Below are positions 1-9,504 of a stretch of DNA of 64,000 nucleotides, one piece after another. The position numbers and the translations under genes are program-made. The stretch's first letter is position 1. Each line of letters begins with the position of its first letter. Below the pieces are notes generated by a model. It did not search any database. It saw nothing but the letters and a program-made list of their open reading frames with translations, and was not told the DNA's origin. The stretch lies in NCBI RefSeq assembly GCF_019334305.1, contig NZ_JAHWGH010000008.1:289871-353870 (forward strand). Direction: 5' to 3'. The DNA is from Rossellomorea orangium (lineage in GTDB: Bacteria; Bacillota; Bacilli; Bacillales; Bacillaceae_B).

Positions 1-138
1 TTTACTGCTGTATTCAGTATTGCAATCAATGTTTTTATCAGTATTATAGGTGTTTTACCAACTTTTTTAAAACACCAAAATGAATATAACTCTGATTGGA
101 CTGGAAACAGGAATCGTAGTATCAATCCTGTGTGAATC
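1..138 (+). pseudogene. 5' remnant of a VTT-domain (TVP38/TMEM64-type) membrane protein
   Basis: Frame 1 is open from the window edge and reads as a hydrophobic helix ending in ISIIGVLPTFL. This resembles the segment of TVP38/TMEM64 proteins that precedes the conserved (L/F)TxxN and GxxxG stretch. A shift to another frame around base 95 gives ITLIGLETGIVVSIL, which fits the family continuation better, so a frameshift is likely. Similarity stops at about 138, where the opposite strand starts to encode the C-terminal part of the same family. Family assignment is from memory of the motif; the gene is cut by the window edge. Confidence 0.35.
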
Positions 139-442
139 TTATTTTTTTATTCTTTTCATCTTGAAATTCAAATAGCCCAGGACCATTACTGTAGTAGCCA
201 CCATTAAAATCAAACTTCCCTGCGATGCTTTAATTACATTCACAACAATCATTGCTTCCATTAAAAGAGCTGGAATTTTCCCAATGGTGCTGATTATCGA
301 AAACGCCACAATGTGAGTGTTGCTGAAAGCTGCAGCCACGGTTACCACACTCGAAGGAATAAATGGTACAATTCTAAATGCAAACAACAGGAATATCCAT
401 TCATTAGTATTGTACTGGCAAATATGATATAAAGCCCTGTAG
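139..442 (-). pseudogene. 3' remnant of a VTT-domain (TVP38/TMEM64-type) membrane protein, inverted
   Basis: The minus-strand frame is open from about 442 and encodes NEWIFLLFAFRIVPFIPS followed by a second hydrophobic helix and a basic tail ending KMKRIKK. The RxVPFxPS motif and the following alanine-rich and GKIP segments match the C-terminal half of the VTT/TMEM64 family. No ATG with a ribosome site precedes it; the only start in the motif region is a TTG at 387. It therefore looks like a C-terminal fragment rather than a gene. Together with the opposed N-terminal fragment at 1-138 it suggests one gene broken by an inversion. Confidence 0.4.
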
Positions 443-470
443 GTTATTAAAGAATACTACAGGGCTTTAT
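430..470. terminator. 14-bp stem hairpin, probable bidirectional terminator
   Basis: ATAAAGCCCTGTAG and its exact reverse complement are separated by 13 bases. The hairpin lies just beyond the stop of the multicopper oxidase gene at 494, where a minus-strand terminator would be expected. One arm overlaps the open frame of the VTT remnant, so it may also mark a rearrangement junction. Confidence 0.55.
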
Positions 471-493
471 ATATTTATCAGTAAGCACACTTA

Positions 494-2089
494 TCATTCC
501 GGCTGGTTATTTGCTTCAGGGTCTGGAGTAAAATTTGGTGTGAAACCTTTGTATTTCACCATATTGACCATTCCAGCACTTGCATGATGAAGATCGTGAC
601 AATGGAATAGCCAGTTTCCGGGGTTATCTGCCTTAAATGCCACTACGTATTCATCTCCGGGCTTTAAATTTATTGTATCTTTCCAAATGGGTGAACCTTC
701 TATTGGTTTACCGTTTTTACTCAATACTTGAAAAAAGTGTCCGTGTAGATGCATGGGGTGGTCATCACTTTTCGAATTGTTCGTCAATGTAACTTTTACA
801 AGGTCGTTTTCATTTACCTTGATATTTTCTGTATTAGGAAATGTTTTATCATTGATTGTATAGGCCATTCCTTCGTGGTTCATTGCGGTATTCAAATCCA
901 TTGTATATTCGACATCATATTGTTGATCAAGGCTGAACTTAGTCTCCTCAGGTTCCCCGTACGATGTAAAGTTAAATTCCGGCAATTTTTGAGCTTGATT
1001 TGACTTATCTACGCTGGTCTCTGCACCTTCATATTTTATTAGAGTCTTCATTCCTTTTGTGCCTTCCATTTCACCATGACATTCGAGGAACCACTCACCA
1101 GGATTGTCTGCAGTGAATTCGATATCATAGCGTTCACCTGGAGCGATGGAGACAACTTCGTCTTTAAGTTTCTGTGGATTCGTTATTTCCTGACCGTCAA
1201 TTGCGACTACTTTATAATCATGTCCATGTAAATGTATCTTGTGGGACATAAAGCCAACGTTCACAAGGCGAAGTCGAACCTTTTCTCCTTCCTTGACTTT
1301 GAATGGTTCTATTGCTTCCCCACTTTTACCGTTTATGGAGAATACATCGTACTCACTCATATCATGACCCATAGAATTTCCCTCATCGTTCTCCATTTTT
1401 TCAGAGTCTTCGTTCTGACTCCCTTCTGAATTCATTTTTTCATGGTCCATGCCTTCCATCTCATCCATACCCGAGTTCTTTTCTTCGCTTATCCATTCAT
1501 CGAGCATGAGCGTATAATCTCTGTCATAGCTGACTTCCTTTGGCTCGACAATTAAAGATCCATATAGCCCTTTATCCATTTGTTCGACTGCATTTTGATG
1601 AGTATGGTACATATAGGTACCTGCATCTTCAGGAGTGAATTCATATTGGAAAGTTTCTCCGGGTTGAACGGCATTCTGAGTAACCCCTGGGATACCATCC
1701 ATGTCATTAGGAACAGTAATTCCATGCCAGTGAATAGTAACTGGGACATTTAATTCATTCTTTAAATTAATTTTTACTTTTTCCCCTTGTTTGACTCGAA
1801 GTTGTGAACCTGGAACTGATCCGTTAAAGGTTAATGCGTTAACGCTGGTTGTAGGAGTTAGTTGATGGATTCCTTCTTTTGCAGTGATTGTAAATTCGTT
1901 ACCTGTCAATGTTTCTGTATCGACTGTTTTTACTCCATCTGATTGATCGTCAGAATTTGTTGAACTTTGTTTGGCGTTATCATTGGAACCACTATGGTCC
2001 ATACTGCCCAAGTCGTTTTCTTGTGAAGAGCAGGCAGCTAACACGATTGTGAAAAATAGGAAAAAACTAAATAAAATTAACCTTTTCAT
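494..2089 (-). CDS. Multicopper oxidase lipoprotein (copper resistance type)
   Basis: A 531-aa laccase-like multicopper oxidase, expected to oxidise Cu(I) or organic substrates outside the membrane with O2 as acceptor. The N-terminus is a lipoprotein signal with lipobox LAAC at about residue 20. Copper ligands are visible: HWHG near 120, YMYHTH near 160, HLHGH around 440, and HCHDLHHASAGM near 500, where the HCH supplies the type 1/type 3 centre. A Met/His/Asp-rich insert at about 210-245 resembles copper-binding loops of CopA/CueO-type enzymes. The start has a good site, GGAGG 6 bases before ATG. It is transcribed divergently from lgt and convergent with the VTT remnant. A second oxidase lies at 10.6 kb. 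Confidence 0.88.
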   Translation of the reverse strand: MKRLILFSFFLFFTIVLAACSSQENDLGSMDHSGSNDNAKQSSTNSDDQSDGVKTVDTETLTGNEFTITAKEGIHQLTPTTSVNALTFNGSVPGSQLRVKQGEKVKINLKNELNVPVTIHWHGITVPNDMDGIPGVTQNAVQPGETFQYEFTPEDAGTYMYHTHQNAVEQMDKGLYGSLIVEPKEVSYDRDYTLMLDEWISEEKNSGMDEMEGMDHEKMNSEGSQNEDSEKMENDEGNSMGHDMSEYDVFSINGKSGEAIEPFKVKEGEKVRLRLVNVGFMSHKIHLHGHDYKVVAIDGQEITNPQKLKDEVVSIAPGERYDIEFTADNPGEWFLECHGEMEGTKGMKTLIKYEGAETSVDKSNQAQKLPEFNFTSYGEPEETKFSLDQQYDVEYTMDLNTAMNHEGMAYTINDKTFPNTENIKVNENDLVKVTLTNNSKSDDHPMHLHGHFFQVLSKNGKPIEGSPIWKDTINLKPGDEYVVAFKADNPGNWLFHCHDLHHASAGMVNMVKYKGFTPNFTPDPEANNQPE

Positions 2090-2260
2090 CTCGTTACCTC
2101 CATAAAAGTTATAACTTTAGGTTAATGAAAATAAATGCAAAACTTATGAAATTAGATGTATGTTAAAAAAAGTTCACAATTATATAAAAAAGTGTCTCAT
2201 TTCATATTTTCTCCTTATTTATCAGATAAACTATCCTATTAAAAGGAGGTATGTTTTACA

Positions 2261-3085
2261 GTGGAGGACATAAACACGATAGACCGTATAGCAATAGAAG
2301 TTGGACCCTTTACTGTTTACTGGTACGGAGTAATTATAGGGTTAGGTATACTGATAGGGTTCTTGCTGGTTACTAAAGAGTCCAGAAAGACAGGTCTGGA
2401 CCAAGACGTATTTCCGGATCTTTTGATTTGGGCTATTCCTACTTCCATTCTTTTTGCAAGAATCTATTATGTTAGTTTTGAATGGGAATACTATAAAGAA
2501 AATCCATTGAATATTATTGCTGTCTGGGAAGGCGGAATAGCCATTCATGGTGCGTTGATTGGGGCGGTATTAACCACAATTATTTACTGTTATAAAAAAG
2601 GCATATCTTTTTGGAAAGTCGCCGATATTGCTGCACCGAGTTTGATCTTGGCTCAATCTATTGGACGGTGGGGTAATTTCATCAATCAGGAGGCTCATGG
2701 AACTCAAGTGAGCAGGGAGTTTCTAGAATCAATGTTCCTGCCTGACTTTATAGTCGATCAGATGTTCATCGAGGGTAATTATTATCATCCGACATTTCTT
2801 TATGAATCAATGTGGAATTTGTTGGGTTTTGTTGTATTGATCACTATTAGAAGAAAGTTCACAAAATTAAAGCAGGGAGATGTGTTCCTCACTTACCTGA
2901 TTTGGTATTCCACGGGCAGATTTTTTGTTGAAGGAATGAGGACAGACAGTCTAATGCTTACAGACAGTATTCGAGTCGCTCAATTGATTTCGTTGCTCAT
3001 TATTGGCATAGCTATTTTTCTGATGAATTACCGTAGAAAGAAGTATAGACTTGAATCCTATCTTCACAACTACCGGAGGCACTAA
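2261..3085 (+). CDS. lgt: Prolipoprotein diacylglyceryl transferase (accessory copy)
   Basis: Lgt moves diacylglyceryl from phosphatidylglycerol to the lipobox cysteine of prelipoproteins at the membrane. The 274-aa product has about seven hydrophobic segments, the HGALIGAV stretch and the family signature [10 protein letters not shown] at about residues 135-147. The start is GTG after AAAGGAGG. Most Bacillaceae carry a core lgt beside hprK; this copy sits among copper genes that encode several lipoproteins, so it may serve that cluster. Its stop overlaps the ATG of a small downstream frame (TAATG). Confidence 0.9.
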   Translation: MEDINTIDRIAIEVGPFTVYWYGVIIGLGILIGFLLVTKESRKTGLDQDVFPDLLIWAIPTSILFARIYYVSFEWEYYKENPLNIIAVWEGGIAIHGALIGAVLTTIIYCYKKGISFWKVADIAAPSLILAQSIGRWGNFINQEAHGTQVSREFLESMFLPDFIVDQMFIEGNYYHPTFLYESMWNLLGFVVLITIRRKFTKLKQGDVFLTYLIWYSTGRFFVEGMRTDSLMLTDSIRVAQLISLLIIGIAIFLMNYRRKKYRLESYLHNYRRH

Positions 3086-3246
3086 TGATTTGCATGTTCA
3101 ACGGATGTGCAGCATTGAAATTTTGTGATGCACGTGCTTCTGAAAGTGAAAATGCTAAAGTATGCAGTCAGTATCAGGTGCATACCAATGGCAGCATAAT
3201 TACAATTATTAAACTTATTATGAAGCATAACAGTCATGCAATTTGA
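3085..3246 (+). CDS. Putative 53-aa cysteine-containing peptide, coupled to lgt
   Basis: A short frame begins at the ATG overlapping the lgt stop codon, with GGAGG 5 bases upstream, a classical arrangement for translational coupling. It starts [14 protein letters not shown] and has four cysteines in the first 27 residues. The last codons run into the terminator hairpin at 3223, which weakens the case for a real gene. No family is recognised. Metal binding is only a guess from the cysteines and the copper neighbourhood. Confidence 0.35.
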   Translation: MICMFNGCAALKFCDARASESENAKVCSQYQVHTNGSIITIIKLIMKHNSHAI

Positions 3247-3261
3247 CTGTTATGCTTTTTT
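3223..3261 (+). terminator. Rho-independent terminator after lgt
   Basis: A perfect 14-bp stem (AAGCATAACAGTCA and its complement) with a 7-base loop is followed by six Ts. It ends the lgt unit before the CopB-like ATPase gene. Confidence 0.85.
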
Positions 3262-3351
3262 GTTAATAGTAAAGGTATGGATTTTCATGAATTCTGCATA
3301 TTTTTGGGGCATTACTAATTGAAAGATTGTTTATGAAGGAGGAATATTTGG

Positions 3352-5394
3352 ATGAATCATCAAAATTCACATGATCATCATCAGCACCGAGAGTCTCACG
3401 GAGAACCAGGGATGAAAAGTGAACATGTACACGGGGAGCAGGAAGATCATGCTTCTCATCATGCCCATATGGTTGATGACTTTAAACGAAGGTTCTATAT
3501 TTCGCTCATCATCACTATTCCTATACTGATTTTCTCACCTATGATTCAGGAATTCTTAGGGATAGATTTAAGATTTACTGGCGATATGTATATTTTATTC
3601 GGTCTTGCTACGTTTATATTCTTTTATGGTGGATGGCCATTTCTTGAAGGGTCCTGGAAAGAGTTAAAGCGAAAAGAACCGGGAATGATGACACTGATTG
3701 CTTTGGCCATAACCGTAGCCTATGTCTATAGTTCGCTTACGGTATTTGGTCTTTCCGGAAAAAACTTCTTCTGGGAGTTGGCAACGTTGATTGACATCAT
3801 GCTCCTTGGCCACTGGATTGAAATGAAATCGGTCATGGGTGCTTCACGTGCATTGGAGGAGTTAGTGAAGTTAATGCCGTCAGAGGCTCACCTCGTCGAT
3901 GAAGAAGGAAATGTAAAAGATGTTCCGACTTCAGAATTGAAACAGGGGAACAAGGTTCTGATTAAGCCAGGGGAAAAAGTACCGGTCGATGGAACGATCA
4001 TTAAAGGAGAATCCACACTTGATGAGTCAATGTTAACAGGGGAATCAGTGCCTGTTGAAAAATTCAAGGAAGATCAAGTCATTGGCGGTTCAATCAATGG
4101 TGAAGGCTCTTTGACAGTTTCAGTGGAGAAAACAGGGGAAGACAGTTATCTCTCACAGGTCGTGACGATGGTGAAAGAAGCACAGGAATCAAAGTCAAGA
4201 ACACAAGACTTATCAAACCGTGCAGCTAAATGGTTGTTTTATATAGCTCTTTTAGCGGGCATCATTACAATGGCAGTGTGGCTGTTAATAGGGGAAAGTT
4301 TTGTTTACGCATTGGAAAGAATGGTAACAGTCATGGTTATTGCCTGTCCGCACGCATTGGGGCTGGCTGCTCCACTCGTAGTCGCAAGATCGACGGCTAT
4401 TGCTGCGAAGAGGGGGCTGTTAATTCGAGATCGTGCTAGCTTTGAAGGGGCAAGAATCCTTGATGCAATTGTATTCGACAAAACTGGAACGTTGACAGAA
4501 GGTAAGTTTGGTATCACTGATATACAATTGGTTGAAAGTTCGGAAGAAGAAGTTATAAGGCTCGCTGCCTCATTGGAAGCCCAGTCAGAGCACCCAATTG
4601 CAAGAGGAATTTTCGAGGAAGCTGAAAAACGTTCAATTAAGTTATCAGAACCGGAAAACTTCCAATCCATTACAGGTAAGGGCCTTAAAGGGACCATTAA
4701 TGGCAAGAGCGTAATGGTGGTCAGTCCTGGTTATATGGCTGAAGAGAAGATTTCCTATGATAAAGATATTTATGAAAAACTATCCGGTGAAGGGAAAACT
4801 GTAGTGTTTGTACTTGTTGAGGGAGAATTAACTGCCATGATTGCTCTGGCGGATAAGGTGAGGGACAGCTCGAAGGAAGCCATGAAACGGTTAAAAGAAC
4901 TTAACATCCGTGCAATGATGCTGACAGGAGACAACAAGCAGGTGGCCAACTGGGTGGCGAATAGCTTAGATCTTGATGAGGTTTATGCAGAAGTGTTGCC
5001 TCACCAAAAAGCTGATAAGATCAAGGAGGTGAAAAAAGAAGGTCTGAGAGTAGCAATGACAGGTGACGGTGTAAATGATGCACCGGCTCTTGCAAACGCC
5101 GACCTTGGTATAGCGGTGGGAGCAGGTACTGATGTGGCAATGGAAACAGCGGATGTTATTTTGGTAAAGAGTAATCCGAATGATGTTGTGTCCATTATTT
5201 CATTATCGAAAGCAACGTATCGGAAGATGATTCAAAACTTATGGTGGGCTGCCGGCTATAACATTGTAGCCATTCCGCTGGCAGCTGGAGTACTGTACAA
5301 TGCAGGAATTGTACTGAGTCCGGCAATTGGAGCGGTACTAATGTCACTCAGTACCGTGATAGTAGCTATTAATGCACGTTTATTGAAAGTTTAA
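3352..5394 (+). CDS. copB: CopB-like copper-translocating P-type ATPase (P1B-3)
   Basis: This is a 680-aa P-type ATPase that exports copper (or silver) using ATP. The N-terminus is a 40-residue His-rich tail with no CxxC domain. The transmembrane metal motif is CPH at about residue 332 rather than CPC, typical of the P1B-3 (CopB) subgroup. Other motifs are TGES, the phosphorylated Asp in DKTGTLT near 376, HPIARGI, MLTGDN and GDGVNDAP. The last helices contain GYN and MSLST, also P1B-3 signatures. GGAGG lies 8 bases before the ATG. It stands as a single gene between two terminators. Whether it prefers Cu(I), Cu(II) or Ag(I) cannot be read from the sequence. Confidence 0.9.
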   Translation: MNHQNSHDHHQHRESHGEPGMKSEHVHGEQEDHASHHAHMVDDFKRRFYISLIITIPILIFSPMIQEFLGIDLRFTGDMYILFGLATFIFFYGGWPFLEGSWKELKRKEPGMMTLIALAITVAYVYSSLTVFGLSGKNFFWELATLIDIMLLGHWIEMKSVMGASRALEELVKLMPSEAHLVDEEGNVKDVPTSELKQGNKVLIKPGEKVPVDGTIIKGESTLDESMLTGESVPVEKFKEDQVIGGSINGEGSLTVSVEKTGEDSYLSQVVTMVKEAQESKSRTQDLSNRAAKWLFYIALLAGIITMAVWLLIGESFVYALERMVTVMVIACPHALGLAAPLVVARSTAIAAKRGLLIRDRASFEGARILDAIVFDKTGTLTEGKFGITDIQLVESSEEEVIRLAASLEAQSEHPIARGIFEEAEKRSIKLSEPENFQSITGKGLKGTINGKSVMVVSPGYMAEEKISYDKDIYEKLSGEGKTVVFVLVEGELTAMIALADKVRDSSKEAMKRLKELNIRAMMLTGDNKQVANWVANSLDLDEVYAEVLPHQKADKIKEVKKEGLRVAMTGDGVNDAPALANADLGIAVGAGTDVAMETADVILVKSNPNDVVSIISLSKATYRKMIQNLWWAAGYNIVAIPLAAGVLYNAGIVLSPAIGAVLMSLSTVIVAINARLLKV

Positions 5395-5466
5395 GGTTTT
5401 TTTGAGTAACGCGCAGGTGACTCACTTGAGGAACACTCTAAGAAATTTAACAGCATAGATCACAAT

Positions 5467-5504
5467 ATAGTAAAAGAGCATCTCTTTCGATGCTCTTTTA
5501 CTAT
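5467..5504. terminator. Bidirectional terminator between copB and the minus-strand operon
   Basis: GTAAAAGAGCATC pairs with GATGCTCTTTTAC around a 6-base loop. The A- and T-rich flanks let it act on both the copB transcript and the opposing operon that ends at 5575. Confidence 0.85.
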
Positions 5505-5574
5505 ATATGCATTTGAAAATGAAATTTACATATATCATATACTTTCTCATGAGAATTTCTTTTTAATTGTTGGT

Positions 5575-6309
5575 TTACAAACTCCAATACGTGAGCGTAT
5601 CAAAAACTCCAAGGATAACTAAGGCTACCCCAGAAAACTTCTGAACCAAGGAACCTACCTTTCTGCTTTTCTTAATCAACGATCCATCAAGTTCCAAAAA
5701 GCTAATCATGAATAGAATAATTAAAAGTGGAATAGATGTAGCGATTCCAAACAATGACGGTAGTATAAAGCCTGAAGGAGAAGAAATGGCAACTGGCATT
5801 AGGGTTACAAAGAATAAAATAAACATAGTTGGACAAAAAGCAACTGAAAAACTGATTCCCATCCAAAGCGATCCCCATTTCCCCTCTTTAAATGTAATTG
5901 GAATCCAACTTGATAGTTTATTAATGAAACGCAACTTGAAGAAGCCTAATAAAAATAAACCAATAAAAATAATCATGGGACCTATAACCTTCCGGAATGC
6001 AGAGAAAAAAATAGTGCTATTAGATCTGAAATCATTTCCAATCCACCAAAATAATAGACCAAGCAAAGAGAATGCAATGACTTTTCCGGCTATGAAAAAA
6101 AGTACTTCTGTCCACTTCATTTTAGACTGGATACTGCTGGTTCCATAAATCGTAATAGCGCTGATATTTGTAGTGAGCTGACAGGGCGCGAGTGAACCGA
6201 TTAAACCTAAGATTAATGCAACTAAAATAGGAAAATCCATTAAACTGTCCACCATATTATAAAACGGGAGACTTAATGTATTACTGATTCTAGTTAATAT
6301 TTCATACAT
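5575..6309 (-). CDS. CcdA/DsbD-like six-helix membrane protein
   Basis: A 244-aa polytopic membrane protein. The motif GSLAPCQLTTN in the first helix matches the PC motif of the CcdA/DsbD transmembrane family and the related UreH/SafE-like proteins often found in copper clusters. A second conserved point is CPT in the fourth helix (FCPTMFILF). CcdA-type proteins pass reductant or handle metals at the membrane; which applies here is unclear. It is the last gene of the operon running from the sensor kinase, 25 bases after the upstream gene. The ribosome site is weak, suggesting coupling to that gene. Confidence 0.65.
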   Translation of the reverse strand: MYEILTRISNTLSLPFYNMVDSLMDFPILVALILGLIGSLAPCQLTTNISAITIYGTSSIQSKMKWTEVLFFIAGKVIAFSLLGLLFWWIGNDFRSNSTIFFSAFRKVIGPMIIFIGLFLLGFFKLRFINKLSSWIPITFKEGKWGSLWMGISFSVAFCPTMFILFFVTLMPVAISSPSGFILPSLFGIATSIPLLIILFMISFLELDGSLIKKSRKVGSLVQKFSGVALVILGVFDTLTYWSL

Positions 6310-6334
6310 ACTTACACAACCTTACTCATTATTT

Positions 6335-7252
6335 TCACTCAGGTTTTCCACTGTCCATAATTTCAGTCCAGTTCTTGCCGTCGTCAGACGTACGGTAGAT
6401 ATCATTTTTGTATGTTACTATCGTCATTTCTGACTGATTCTTTGGATTTTGTGCTATGAACATGATAGGATTATCGTTATTTATTGAAGGTAACGGTAAT
6501 TCTACTTCTTCAAGTGATTCCAAGTTAAATTGAATCAATCTGATACTATCTTCTCCTAAACTCGAATATACCCCGGTTTTATCGTTTAATAATACACTAG
6601 TAACCGGTGTTCCTTGCCTTATTGGTGAAAAGGTATCACCCCCGTCTTCAGAGAAAAAGATCCCTTCCTGACTATTTATAGCCAACAGATTTTTTTTATC
6701 AGGGTGGGCGGCAAGTCCAATTAACTTAGCAGGATCGATTCCTGACATTTTTCTCTTGTTCCAGTTTTTCCCTTCATCGCTTGAAGAATAAAGGCCTGTT
6801 TCCAATGTAGAATTAGGTTCTTGGTTTATGACAAACAACTGACCGGATTCATATCCTGCAGAAAGATAATGAAAGTCAGTTTCCCCATAGAATGCCAGCT
6901 TGTCTATAGATTTCCCTTGATCAGTACTCTTAATGATTCCCAATGGGTTCTTCAAGTCAGAACCATTCTCAGGATGCCCGCTGGAATAAAACCCGCCTTT
7001 ATATGGAGAGAATCCCATGTAATCATGTTTATTGCGATTAGCCTCTGTCCATTTGTTCTCATCATATTTATAGAGTCCGTTGTGAGTGGCTATAAAAAAA
7101 ACATCGTCATTATTTGGATATCCTGCACCATGTAGGTGTTCGACATTTTCTGATTCTGGACTTACGAACTTATATTCTTGTGCTGTGGAGGAACATCCGG
7201 TTATTAGTAATCCAGATCCAATTAATATACCAATTGCTTTATTAAGTTTCAT
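6335..7252 (-). CDS. BNR/Asp-box repeat lipoprotein (F510_1955-type family)
   Basis: A 305-aa lipoprotein: signal sequence with lipobox ITGC near residue 20, then a beta-propeller-like body. Asp-box motifs are visible as STDQGKS, SSDEGKNW, SEDGGDTF and TSDDGKNW, spaced as in sialidase-like BNR repeats. EHLHGAGY after the signal resembles the family annotated as F510_1955 glycosylhydrolase, whose enzymatic role is unproven. Its place between a two-component system and a CcdA-like protein in a copper cluster suggests an extracytoplasmic metal-stress role. A good AGGAG precedes the ATG. Confidence 0.7.
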   Translation of the reverse strand: MKLNKAIGILIGSGLLITGCSSTAQEYKFVSPESENVEHLHGAGYPNNDDVFFIATHNGLYKYDENKWTEANRNKHDYMGFSPYKGGFYSSGHPENGSDLKNPLGIIKSTDQGKSIDKLAFYGETDFHYLSAGYESGQLFVINQEPNSTLETGLYSSSDEGKNWNKRKMSGIDPAKLIGLAAHPDKKNLLAINSQEGIFFSEDGGDTFSPIRQGTPVTSVLLNDKTGVYSSLGEDSIRLIQFNLESLEEVELPLPSINNDNPIMFIAQNPKNQSEMTIVTYKNDIYRTSDDGKNWTEIMDSGKPE

Positions 7253-7279
7253 ATAATTTTCTCCTGCCTTCTTGTTTAT

Positions 7280-7966
7280 TTATACTTTCCACTGATAACC
7301 AAATCCCCAAATGGTGGTCAAGTGATTTTCAATTGGAAAGTGAGCGGATTTTAACTTGTCACGAAGATTCCGGATATGAGAATCTACCGTGCGGATTTCA
7401 GTTGCCGCATGATTATCCCATACCATCAATAGAAGCTGCTGCCTTGTATACACTTGTTCCGGCTTTTTCATTAAAGCTTCCAGTAATTTAAATTCCTTTA
7501 AAGTAAGTGATATTTGTTTTTCATTATAATTCAGCGTGAATGACTGATAATTTAAACTAAATCCCCCTCTGGTTAAGAGGTGTGAATTAGATGTTGGAAA
7601 TTCATTTTTGTGCCTTCTCAATGCTGCTTTAATTTTGGCCAGGAGCACTTCTTCGTCAAATGGTTTTGTGAGATAATCGTCAGCTCCGAGTTCTAGGCCC
7701 CTGATAAGATCGGCTTTTGTGTCCCTTGCAGTAAGCATGATAATGGGGATTGACGAAAATGTCCTGATCTTTTCACATACTTCCCACCCGGACATCTCGG
7801 GCATCATGATATCAAGCAGCAGTAAATCAAATTCTCCCTTCTTTAAGTGCTGGATGGCTTCATGACCGTTGTTAGTTTTAAGACATGAGTACCCATGCGG
7901 TTTGAGAAAAAGTTCAATGAGATTCAGCATTCTCGCCTCATCATCTACAATAAGAATGTTTTTCAT
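7280..7966 (-). CDS. OmpR/PhoB-family response regulator
   Basis: A 228-aa regulator with a receiver domain (DDEAR acidic pocket near the start, phosphoacceptor Asp in LLLDIMMPEMSG near residue 53, Thr in MLTARD, Lys in LTKPF). A winged-helix DNA-binding domain follows (VYTRQQLL, IRTVDSHIRNLRDKL). Its ATG overlaps the kinase stop by one base (TAATG), so the two are coupled. It probably controls the copper cluster; the binding sites could not be identified. Confidence 0.9.
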   Translation of the reverse strand: MKNILIVDDEARMLNLIELFLKPHGYSCLKTNNGHEAIQHLKKGEFDLLLLDIMMPEMSGWEVCEKIRTFSSIPIIMLTARDTKADLIRGLELGADDYLTKPFDEEVLLAKIKAALRRHKNEFPTSNSHLLTRGGFSLNYQSFTLNYNEKQISLTLKEFKLLEALMKKPEQVYTRQQLLLMVWDNHAATEIRTVDSHIRNLRDKLKSAHFPIENHLTTIWGFGYQWKV

Positions 7967-9345
7967 TAAGAGCCCTCCTTGATAGGAATAATCAGCTGTA
8001 TAATCGTTCCTTTTCCGATTGTACTCTTCAGTTGAATATCACCCCTGTGTGCTTCGACCAGCTCTTTTACAATTGATAGTCCAAGCCCTGATCCCCCATG
8101 TTCTCTTGAACGAGACTTTTCAACGCGATATAAGCGGGTGAAAATTTTAGGAATTTCATCTTCAGGGATACCGATTCCTTCATCTTCAAGCGTGAAGATA
8201 GCATTCGTCGAGTCAGAGGTGACAGTAAGAGTAACCGTCGTACCTTTTTTTGAATACTTCTTAGCGTTATCCAGCAGATTCAAGAAAATTTGTTCCAACC
8301 TTATCGGGTCTGCGTGGATGACCATATCGACTGTACAATAAAAATGTAATTGAATACTTTGATTAATAAAGGCCGGCTTTACCTTTGTATATAATCTATT
8401 TAAAAAAGGGCCAATTTCTAATGCTTCCTTGTAAATAGTAAAGGTATTTTCATCAAGCTTTGCAAGTTCAAATAGATTTTCCACTAGCTGGACAATGGTA
8501 CCGGTCTCCTCCTCGATAATATGAAGATATTCTTTTCGCTCCTGCTCCCCGATTTCTATTCTCTTTGCAATAGTAGTGTAGCCTTGTACGTACGTTAGAG
8601 GAGTTCTAAGTTCATGAGAGATACTTGCTAGAAATTCAGCTCTCTCTGCTTTTATTGTCTTTAAATCATCAGACAACTTTTGTATGGCTTGTGACAATTG
8701 GCCAATTTCATCATTTCCTGCTTGAGGAAGCATGACATCATAATCTCCTCTATTGATACTCTCGGTTGCAGCCTTCATTTTAATTAGTGGCCGGGTTAAA
8801 ATCTTGGAAAGAATAAAGTGAATAATAATCATTAGTGCTAAACTCAGCCAGCCTGCAATTAGAAAGTGAGAATTTAGTTCCTTGATTAGCTTTCTTAAAG
8901 GGCCAGTAGGTTTGAACATAAAGATATAGCCTTCCTGAGAACTTGCACGAAAAGAAGACACAGATACGATGTAATCGTCATTACGGTAGTCTTTTTTTAG
9001 CATGTTGCTATTGGGATAGGAAGCTACAACAGCTTTCTCTATAACCCCTTCCATTTCAGCTGAAACCTTGTCCGAAGCAATAATCATGTTTTTTTGTTTG
9101 TCAGTAACAACAACGATTGCACTTGTTCTTGATTCCATCAGGGCTATATGCTGCAGGGTTTGCTGAGTGTAGTTATCCTCTAATATGTCGCGATGACTTT
9201 CACCTCTGGATTGAATGGAATTTATTTCTTCATCTATCCTACTGTTCACGATACTTTCGTGGAGAAAAATCAAGATGAAAACAACCAAAATAAATACTGC
9301 AATCGTGAAATATACCGTTAACTTGGTAGATATCTTCATTATCAA
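7966..9345 (-). CDS. Membrane sensor histidine kinase with HAMP domain
   Basis: A 459-aa kinase. A first helix (residues 6-28) and a second near 160-180 enclose an extracytoplasmic sensor region of about 130 residues. A HAMP segment follows, then the H-box ISHELRTPL with the phosphorylated His, an N-box around LLDNAKKYS, and G-boxes (EDEGIGIP, GGSGLGLSIV). It is the first gene of a four-gene minus-strand operon with the regulator, the BNR lipoprotein and the CcdA-like protein. The ligand is not evident from sequence; copper stress is inferred from context. Confidence 0.9.
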   Translation of the reverse strand: MIMKISTKLTVYFTIAVFILVVFILIFLHESIVNSRIDEEINSIQSRGESHRDILEDNYTQQTLQHIALMESRTSAIVVVTDKQKNMIIASDKVSAEMEGVIEKAVVASYPNSNMLKKDYRNDDYIVSVSSFRASSQEGYIFMFKPTGPLRKLIKELNSHFLIAGWLSLALMIIIHFILSKILTRPLIKMKAATESINRGDYDVMLPQAGNDEIGQLSQAIQKLSDDLKTIKAERAEFLASISHELRTPLTYVQGYTTIAKRIEIGEQERKEYLHIIEEETGTIVQLVENLFELAKLDENTFTIYKEALEIGPFLNRLYTKVKPAFINQSIQLHFYCTVDMVIHADPIRLEQIFLNLLDNAKKYSKKGTTVTLTVTSDSTNAIFTLEDEGIGIPEDEIPKIFTRLYRVEKSRSREHGGSGLGLSIVKELVEAHRGDIQLKSTIGKGTIIQLIIPIKEGS

Positions 9346-9504
9346 CCCTCAATTCTGAACTATTAATAAGTTTACATTTTAATTTTGAAGAAAGTGTGCA
9401 GTTAGTACAGGTAACTCAATTTTATAAATAGTTTTTGTTTCTACATATATTTTGCATATCTCCAGGGTAGAATTTTAATGAAACGTAATTAAGGAGGAGT
9501 CACC

